Source: Uropetala carovei (Eukaryota; Arthropoda; Insecta; Odonata; Petaluridae). From it: a DNA stretch of 64,000 nucleotides. This document shows positions 56,721-64,000 of the stretch, piece after piece (position 1 is the first letter of the stretch; the number at the start of each line of letters is the position of its first letter). Under the pieces are notes generated by a model. The model searched no databases, was not told the origin of the DNA, and saw only the letters and a list, made by a program, of their open reading frames with translations. Position numbers and translations under genes: made by a program. Location of the stretch: contig JAXCHB010000005.1 in the NCBI GenBank assembly GCA_036926305.1, forward strand, positions 2,933,001-2,997,000. The letters run 5' to 3'.

Positions 56721-59157
56721 TTAATGTTTTATAATATTGCATTTATTTTATGTAGATTTATTAATTACTAAGAAGCGATATATTAAAGCCAGATCGAAGG
56801 TTATAATGAAACATAAATTGGAAGGTTTATATGAAGAGATATGAATAATTTAAGCCCTCTCCTAAATTGGAAGGCATGAACACGGTGATAAAATACATGG
56901 GATCGATTATAGGACAGAACGACCTCAAGAATGGTTTTTTCCTAAGAAAATAATGGAGGACAACAGGAAAGCCAAACGTAAAGGTGACAACTTTTATGAA
57001 AAATTTGGTACTTGTCAACCTCTGCCATTCACCTGTATGGTTAATGCTATACTATATAGGACATTATCTAAATTTTGCTTTTCAGATCGTTTTATCTGTC
57101 GGTTTTTCTCCCTAGTCACCCAATAGTTTATCTTCTAAGCCACTCCTTAGTTCATTGGTTTCCTAGCAATGATTCGCTCATTTCCGTCAGGCGTGACTTT
57201 TGCGGTGCGATAATAGATAAATAATAGCGAAAGACATTGTATATTTGAATAAGTGAAACTTTCATTCAATTTGACCGAATTGACAGGGCGGAAAAATTCG
57301 GAAATTTGTTTTCATAGTTTAAATTCGTCGCGGTTATTTAACATCGAAATTTCACGGCACACCCGATGGTTTACCTATTTTTTGTGGCGGCACGCCCTTA
57401 GTTTTCCGGAACGACGCTCGGAAAACGTTGGTCCAATCTCGCAATACCCACAAGTCCATCATCCTTCCCGCATTCCATCATCCTTCCTCCTATGGTTGTC
57501 AAATGCCCGTCCAGAGATTCATGGAGAAATAAAATATTTTTGTCATGCATAAAAACGTGTTTTTAGGCATAGTAGTACAAATTCTGTGGCGCCAAGTTTT
57601 CGTATCTTTGAGTTATAAAATCTGCCCCATCGTTTTATTAAGAATATCATAATAATCATTTTATCGATACTTCGCTAAACTAATTGCAGTTATATCAGTT
57701 TTATTTTTAAGTTCACAAATTGATATGTGTTGTTGGTTTCTTATTTAAAAATATCAGTATGCCTACATCTGCGCAGCAACACGATCTCTTTGCCATAAAT
57801 CCTTGTGTCAGAAAGAGTTAAAATAATTTAAACTCAAATAAATAGCAAAGTTCAAAATTAACCTATAGCATTAGTGGTATCTGGATAAAGAACAATTATT
57901 CGCACTACTGTAGCAATTTTAAATGTTCTCGGTAGGAAAATCTCACTTATTCGCGCCAGCCAACCGCGTAGCACACGCAACTCGTTTTCCTCTCGATAAC
58001 AAAATAAGTATGTATATAGTAAATACTGCAAAAGTAGTGACGCACACGGAGAACGACTGTGGAGAATAGTAAGCGAGATGCCACATGTTTCTATATTATG
58101 TGTTTGCCTTCCTCTGTTAGAACGCGTGTAATGATTTTACTATCTTTTTGCACTTACCTACATGACTGTGAATAAGCTATGGTTTCAAAATGCAAATGAA
58201 ATGAGCGCTAAGAAAGTGCGAGGAGAGCGAAAAAGGTCATTCCTCTAACCCCATTTCACCAATAATCTTTTAGTAACTATATTCGTGGTTTCCATGTTCG
58301 CGACAGTAACCTCCGCGAATGTGGGGGACTACTTTATGACAATGAAAAAAGTGTATATTTTTTATTTTATTCGCATAAGAAAGACGATGTAACCAAGTAT
58401 CTACTGCGTACCTTACATTTCTGTGTCTGTGCGAGTTGTGAACCCTAGACGTTTCTACTTGGAAAAGTCATAAGAGATTCCGGCATGAAAGGACTTTCCG
58501 GCCAGGTTTTGCAAGGGAGGCCGGAGAATACTGGGCAATTTCCGGAGAATCCGGCTCATTCCGGAGGAGTTTGTAAACCTCATCTCTCCGTCCACGCCAT
58601 TCCAGCCTCACCGTCATATCTTTTCTGGAGATAATCTCCCTATAATCTATCACCAATTCCATTTGTTTTCAAACATTTTTCAGACCAAAGATCCTATAAT
58701 TATATCGAGAAATTCTGCGGAACCCTAATTCTCCCTAGATAACTACTGCGCTTTTACATACCATATATTTATAATGTAATATTACGGATTGTACATCGAC
58801 AGTGTGTCAATAATTCGTTCAAAAAAACCTTACACGTATCATATAAAACTGAATTTTTACACCTAAATTTGCTGGAAATTTTAGACCGTAATTTTCATTC
58901 ACTTCCAGTTTTCTTTGAAGATAAAACGTACTAAGGGGTCCTCAAGATGTGAATTTCCGTTGAAATCTCGAATTCGATTTTTTTTCACGAATACGATACT
59001 TTCTCTTACACTACGTATGGAGAAAGTAAAATGGAAATTTTCTTTAAAAAGATGACCTTTGGCCACACAACTTTTAAGAAACTTTCGTCATTTTTTATGT
59101 TACCGAAAAAAGCTGTAATTCGTGTAAAATCTTATCAATAAAAAACACATTTTTTAA
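56721..59157. other. upstream region / probable intron 1, no feature seen
   Basis: A 64-codon minus-strand frame with a true ATG at 58468-58662 is unrecognised. A strong minus-strand donor (CATGTAG|GTAAGTG) lies at about 58158 and could belong to a non-coding 5' exon. Confidence 0.35.
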
Positions 59158-59280
59158 AGAACTAGGAACGGTTCCGGAACCGAACCATTCCTTCCTTTGA
59201 TCACTCGGACCCGAAACCGGAACGGAACGATTTGGAAAATTTAAGTTCGGAACCGGAACGCTCGGAACTTCCCAGCTCTG
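59158..59280. mobile_element. hAT-like terminal fragment rich in GGAACCGG
   Basis: On the minus strand it begins CAGAGCTGGGAAGTTCCG and continues with repeated GTTCCGGTTCCG / GGAACGG motifs. This is a common start for a class of arthropod hAT elements. The other terminus was not identified. Confidence 0.35.
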
Positions 59281-59595
59281 ATTATTTATATAAGTATAAT
59301 CCACATGTTGGTATTGAAATCTAGCTATCATAACAAGATACTTAATGAGGATAATTATAAGGAATGATATTAAAGAGAGGAAACCATATTTAATCACTTG
59401 CTTAAAACTACTTCGATGCACGGGAGAGATACGAATGATATTTAGAATGGAAAGCTCAGAGACATATTCAATACTTTGAAAGAGGAGAGCAAAGGAAGCG
59501 TCCTAAAGCCGGAAGTAAACATAGCAAACCTCCTGTAAATAAAATTAATGGATGAGGCCGAGACTTAATGGAATTCCATAACATGGAGGAAATAT

Positions 59596-59756
59596 GTTGT
59601 TGGTAAATCAAAAACAAAAATTAAAACAACAGTTTTAATACAGCTTCAGTTTATTCCACGTGACACTATATAATACTAATTGCTTAGCGTTATGTGGAAT
59701 AAGCCAAAGTATTATTAAAACTGTGTTGTTTTAATTTTTGTTTTTAATTTAACAAC
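59596..59756. mobile_element. 161-bp foldback element / long hairpin
   Basis: The left arm (59596-59665) holds AAAAACAAAAATTAAAACAA, GTTTTAATA and TTATTCCACGTGACAC. The right arm (59687-59756) reverse complemented holds AAAAACAAAAATTAAAACAA, GTTTTAATAATAC and TTATTCCACATAACGC. The arms are about 70 nt and the loop about 21 nt. No coding capacity exists. It fits a foldback-type MITE. Confidence 0.8.
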
Positions 59757-59984
59757 GCCTCTTGTAAATACGTATTATCGCAACTAGCGATATTAGAATA
59801 TTGACTAACAATAAGATCGTACGGACATGAGAAATTTTGTGCAATGTGTGTCTTTTTCCCCCTACCTTTCGTTCCCGAAGTGGAGGTAAAAATAAGACGC
59901 CGAAAAGTCTCCAACTCTTGAGTCGGTAAAAACAAAAGAGGTTTGTTTATTTCTTTCGTATCCACCTTCGCCCACTCACGCCCT

Positions 59985-60245
59985 CTCTCTCTCTCTAGTC
60001 ATTCTCGCACACAGAACCACTATCCACTCTTCCTCCCCACCTCCTCCTCCTCCACGTAAGCCCCTTCATTCTCACCAACCTCACCTCTTTTCCCTCGCTC
60101 ACCTGATGAATGGACGAGGTGAGAGGGTCCATAAGGGACGGATGGTCCCTCCCATTTCCTCCTCCTCCTCACCGATGTCAAACAGAGAGTGAATGAGAGA
60201 GAGAGAGAGGTAGAAAGAGAGGGAGAAAGAGGGGGGGAAGGGCAA
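59985..60245. repeat. CT- then GA-rich blocks around the candidate first exon
   Basis: The plus strand is CT/C-rich from 59985 to 60105 and GA-rich from 60185 to 60240. GAGAG motifs are typical of arthropod promoter-proximal DNA (GAGA-factor-type sites), so this could flank a dar1 transcription start. No TATA box or initiator stands out. Confidence 0.4.
60103..60155 (-). CDS. dar1: candidate first coding exon of dar1
   Basis: A minus-strand ATG in good context (GGAAATGGG, G at -3 and +4) opens 17 codons reading MGGTIRPLWTLSPRPFI. It runs straight into a strong donor, ATCAG|GTGAGC, at 60103/60102. It leaves two codon bases (AG), which keeps frame with the acceptor at 54451 and would give a 470-residue protein. 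The exon lies between GA/CT-rich blocks typical of arthropod promoter-proximal DNA. I cannot recall the Dar1 N-terminus well enough to match it, and phase agreement alone has a one-in-three chance. The true first exon may instead lie beyond the window. Confidence 0.3.
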
Positions 60246-60579
60246 AAAGCTAAAAAAAAACACTACCGAGGAAATTTTTGCTCATCGCCAGTTTAATACA
60301 ACTCCTTTTAACGTCCCGGGCGAAAATGGTCGTGTCGGCTGGTGAGTGTGACCCCTTGGGCGGGACGGAGATGTGGCCCCTCCCTCTTTTTCCACACACA
60401 CACACACAGACAAGACTCTGCCCATTCCACCTTATACCACCTCGTCGCGGGTCAACGACCTCGGGAGAGCGCGACGGGGCCCGTTGGGAGAATCCGAATG
60501 ATCCCGCGAAGTGGAGGGACCGCTCTCTCTCTCTCTTTCTCTCTTTCTATGGTATGACAAAAGGCGGCGGCGCAGCTGA

Positions 60580-61095
60580 TTTTTTTGAGAGGCCCAGCGC
60601 AAAATCCTTTTTTGGGGTGTCGCATTTATTTTATTTTTATTTTTTGAAAAAAATATCAACTTTTCGACGTGAAACCGACTTATTAACATCCGTCGATAAG
60701 AGCAAGGATACGTTGCTTTTAATGCCATAGGTGGAAGCAAAAAAAACGAGACACTAAAAAGTTGCAGAGATACATCGGGTATGATGGAAATGAATGGTGT
60801 GGATTATTTTTACGAGCCGCGCCAGAAAAATTGCAAATGCAGACCTTTTTGTGGGGCCCAGTGAAAAAATCCTCTTTGGAGGATCACATAATTATCTTTC
60901 ATTTGAAAAATGTCAACTTTTCGATGAGAAATCGACTCGATATCCACCGATGAGAACGAGACTATGCAGATTTTCAATATAATACGTTGATAGTAAAAAA
61001 AGAGACACTACAAACTAACAGATATAAAACGAAGTATTATAGAAATAAATTGTATGGACTATTATTTGACGAGTCTTACCAGGAAAATCGCGAGG
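60580..61095. repeat. diverged tandem duplication, unit about 255-264 bp, two copies
   Basis: Matching landmarks recur in order: GGCCCAG at 60591 and 60855, TCAACTTTTCGA at about 60656 and 60913, and GAGACACTA at about 60747 and 61001. Divergence is substantial. No reading frame spans the units. Confidence 0.7.
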
Positions 61096-61609
61096 ATTGA
61101 AAACAGTTGCGCTCTCCCGACAAACACAGTAGAACGGAAAAAAATTGCGATGTCGAGGATCCTCCTAGCTTAGATACGGAATAGTTAAAAATAATTTAAA
61201 TAAAATGAGTTTGAATAATATAATACCAGAAGATACAAATAACTTTTGTAGAAATGCTTCTTTGTTGACGGGGCCCCTTTTGACTGGTCCATTGCACCTG
61301 TTCGCTATAGTACGCTACGCCGCTGAAAAAAGGTTAGTTTGGATAAGAGCTCGCCAGTCTCATATCGATAGAGAGTTATCGAGCTTGAGCGATGGCTACA
61401 ATCAAATTCACAAGTTATTAGCAGAATCTACAATCGGTGAATCATCGCCAATGACGGCTGCTTTGTTGCCGAAATGCGCACCTGGTTTTCATAACCTTTT
61501 TTTTTTTTATGGTTATTGGAGGTACCTATTGCGCGATTTATTTATGTCACGCCCTCTCTTTCTCACACACTCTCTCTCCTTTATATGTATTATCAGTTCT
61601 TCAGTCGCC

Positions 61610-61900
61610 CAAGCGGTGGAAATGAAAAGGGAGAGGTAGAGAAAGAGAGATGGAGGTAGATAAAGAGGAGATAGAGAGTGGAGGGAGTATTAGGATGGGG
61701 AAGAGAAGGGGAACGAAAGAGAAAAAGAGGATGCGAGAGAGAGAAAAGGAGATAAGAAGAGAGAAAGGATGTAGACACAGAGGAGAAGGGAAGGAGAGAG
61801 ATGGGAGACGAGACGAGTGAGGAATGGAAAAGAGAGGAGGAAGGAGGTGGAGATACGGAGGGAGGGAGGAAAGGAGAGACGGAAAATGCGGAGTAAGAGA
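61610..61900. repeat. GA-rich low-complexity tract
   Basis: The plus strand is mostly G and A (GAGAGA, GGAGG, AGAAG motifs). Long frames here are artefacts of composition. Confidence 0.7.
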
Positions 61901-63115
61901 TTTTTTGTTATTCGCAGACTTAAAAAAAGAAAAACTGCGACGAAAACGTATTCATCTATTATCCTCTTAGGGACGGGAAGATGGCGATAAGCGTTGATTG
62001 GCGGATATAGCGCTTCGTTTGAATTGGCGTTTCCTTCTTCTTTTGATAGGAAGGAAAGGTTGCTCTTTCTTTTTTCAAGCGGACCCTATACTACCTCGGT
62101 TCGTACAACGCCGATTCCGGGACATCTCTCTCGTGTCTCCATACCGAATTCACCGGAGGATATAACGCAAGACGATATGCCGAGTTTAGCCTCCTTTTAT
62201 ACCGAAAAGGTCCGTCTTAAAAGAAAAAGGACGAATAGAAGAGAGAGAGAGAGATCACCGCAATGCGTAGAAAACTTTTTAAACGGCCTGAAGGAACCTA
62301 AGCCGCAGGTGAAGTGAATTCAATCGTTGCATTAATTGGAATCCCACCAAGTTTCTATACCTCCAGAACCGGGATTGCATTTCCACGAAACAGAATGTTC
62401 CTAACGAAAAACAAGACGCGCAATTTAGATCAACTTTACGCGCGCAATCAAGAACCACTATACCTCGTGTTGTGGTCCTGTCATGATTGAGGGAAAACCA
62501 AATGAATAAAATGCGAGCCCGAAAAATAAGGTTGGATATGTAAAATAAAGAACTCCGCCCCTAAGTATCTATACAAAAAAACAAACGAATCGAACGATTA
62601 AAAAAAAACACTAACGACGGGCGCGAAATCTTCGTTCGACATTTCGCGATCTTCGACGCGATCTATCGCCGCTTGGAAAGAGGGGGGGAGGAAGAGATCA
62701 GAGCGACATAAGAAAGCAATCCCGATCCCATTTTATTTCTGGAGCGAGATGCTAACCAACGATCTGAAAACGCGTGGCGAACTTTAACCTTTCCGATACA
62801 CCAATGATTGGACTTGAAAGTTGGTCAATGGCGGCCTGCGAGGTAATTTTTTTTTTTTTAACAGTCCGCCGCCGTCGCCATCTCTCGGCGCTTTTCGTAA
62901 GCTCTCGTTTTCTCTCCTTCGACAGAGAGCTGTGGGGCATTCGCGGTGTATAGAGAAAGAGGGAATGCACGTTTATCCTTACGTAATTATCCCTCGAGAT
63001 AAAAAAAAGATCGAATCGGTTTTCCCTCTTGGCTATTGAGAACAAAACACGGGGATATCGATAGGATGGTATACTTATACCGCGGCAAATGGTGCACCTG
63101 AGACGGATTGAGGAA
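61901..63115. other. upstream DNA, no gene seen
   Basis: Moderately CpG-rich sequence lies between 61970 and 62330 and around 62620-62760, with no recognised protein or RNA. It could contain dar1 or neighbouring regulatory DNA. Confidence 0.35.
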
Positions 63116-63119
63116 GATG

Positions 63120-63740
63120 GTTTAAAAGAGAGAGAGAGAGAATGGAGAACGGGATGAGACAGGAATGCGACGGAGGAGATTGAGAGAAGAGGTAGAGGAG
63201 GAGGAGGAGAAGTAGACGGAGAGGTGAGATCGGAGGGAGAAATAAATAGAGAGAGATGGAGGGGAAGAGAGCTCACCTCCCGCCAAACATCCCAAAGAGG
63301 ACAACCTGAGCCACATGGTCTGCTTTTTTCTCTCTCTCCCGAGCAGAGTTTGGAGGAAAAGATGCGATTGGAGGAATGCAACGGCGCGACCCAAATACTT
63401 GGGAGGTGACGGAAGAGGATGGGGAGCAACAAGGTGTGCGGTAGAAGGAGAAGAGAGAGAGTGGGAGAGAAGGAGACAGAGAAGGAAGGAAGGAGAGAGA
63501 GAGGGAAGGAAGATAGGAGAGAGCGGTAAGGAGGGGAAAGCGGAATGGAGGGAGAGGAGATATAAGAGGAAGATATTTTTCGTGAAAAGATCAGACGTAG
63601 AACGGAGTGCGAAGGAGTGGGAATGGAGGAGAGTGATTGGAAGAGAGGGGGGAGGGAGAGAGAGGAGGGGTGTGTGTGGTTTGTTTGCGAGGAGAAGGTA
63701 GAGAGAGGAAGAGAGAGACCGATCGCATGGAAAACGATCG
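63120..63740. repeat. GA-rich low-complexity tract
   Basis: The plus strand is purine-rich with GAGAGA, GGAGGAGG and GAAGGAAGG runs, interrupted at 63270-63420 by mixed sequence. Open frames (R/E/G-rich on plus, S/L/P-rich on minus) are compositional. Confidence 0.7.
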
Positions 63741-64000
63741 CGGAGTTTGCGGTGAGAGTTGGATGTACGGCTAAGTTTTGAGGGGAGAGGCGAAGAACTT
63801 TTTCATTGTCTGGCGGTCGAAAATTTACTGCAACGGCGGTCGTACTACGCCCCTCGGGCGGCGTGTGGTCATCTAGAGCAGGGTTTTTTTTCTCTTCAAA
63901 TTATAGGCCGCGGCCAAACGACGGGCCGCAAAAACGTTCGATAAGGGCCTCAATAAAGGGTCGATCCAAGATATTTCGACGCAAAAATCTGAATTACTAA

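Noticed and set aside
58468..58662. 64-codon minus-strand frame with a true ATG
   Set aside because: The composition is protein-like but no domain is recognised. A weak donor (ACG|GTGAGG) inside it could make it a first exon, but its phase does not suit the preferred acceptor.
1..64000. CRISPR arrays, prokaryotic operons, rRNA genes, endogenous viral genes
   Set aside because: No regularly spaced short repeats with unique spacers, no compact gene clusters, no rRNA-like segment and no viral protein motif were seen. The sequence is eukaryotic with spliced genes.

Overview
This window is arthropod nuclear DNA, most likely from an insect. It is AT-rich, gene-poor and full of short DNA transposons. 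The coding sequence is split by large GT-AG introns, and there are no operons, ribosome binding sites or long uninterrupted genes. One gene is supported: a minus-strand Krüppel-like factor of the KLF5 / Drosophila dar1 type. Its coding exons run from about 54.45 kb down to 27.218 kb. The last three splice junctions were checked base by base and keep frame: 53921->47887, 47310->41804 and 41745->27408. The three C2H2 fingers are encoded by the end of exon 3, a 60-nt exon and the terminal exon. A weaker, frame-compatible first coding exon lies at 60103-60155.

Layout. 1-27 kb is downstream/intergenic DNA. It holds a pogo-like element with internal tandem repeats (3.4-4.6 kb), several hAT-type non-autonomous elements including a nested pair (13.5-14.15 kb), a deleted hAT relic that keeps the transposase C-terminus (14.9-15.6 kb), a tandem duplication (16.25-16.57 kb), a tRNA-like SINE trace (23.0 kb) and the probable dar1 3' UTR just below 27.2 kb. 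27.4-41.7 kb is a 14.3-kb intron with a 92-bp triplicate repeat beside the acceptor, a 1.7-kb purine tract with a 112-bp/430-bp repeat hierarchy, hAT and pogo-like elements, and a 2.5-kb zone of alternating GA- and CT-rich blocks containing a CpG-rich, NRF1-like site. 41.8-47.3 kb is an intron with a 268-bp hAT MITE flanked by a perfect 8-bp duplication. 47.9-53.9 kb is an intron with a 5'-truncated, frameshifted non-LTR reverse transcriptase and three hAT MITEs, two of them abutting at one target site. 54.5-64 kb is probably the 5' part of the dar1 locus (intron 1, possible first exon, GA-rich flanks), with another hAT MITE and a 161-bp near-perfect hairpin element.

The gene product is a nuclear zinc-finger transcription factor. 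The DNA around it is mainly dead or non-autonomous transposons; many are datable relative to one another because their TIRs and 8-bp target duplications are readable. I do not see a new multi-gene system. The observations most worth following are the two intronic minisatellites sitting in branch-point position before dar1 acceptors, the sequential insertion of two hAT families at one 8-bp target, the purine satellite with higher-order structure, the long hairpin element, and the candidate intronic CpG/NRF1 promoter.
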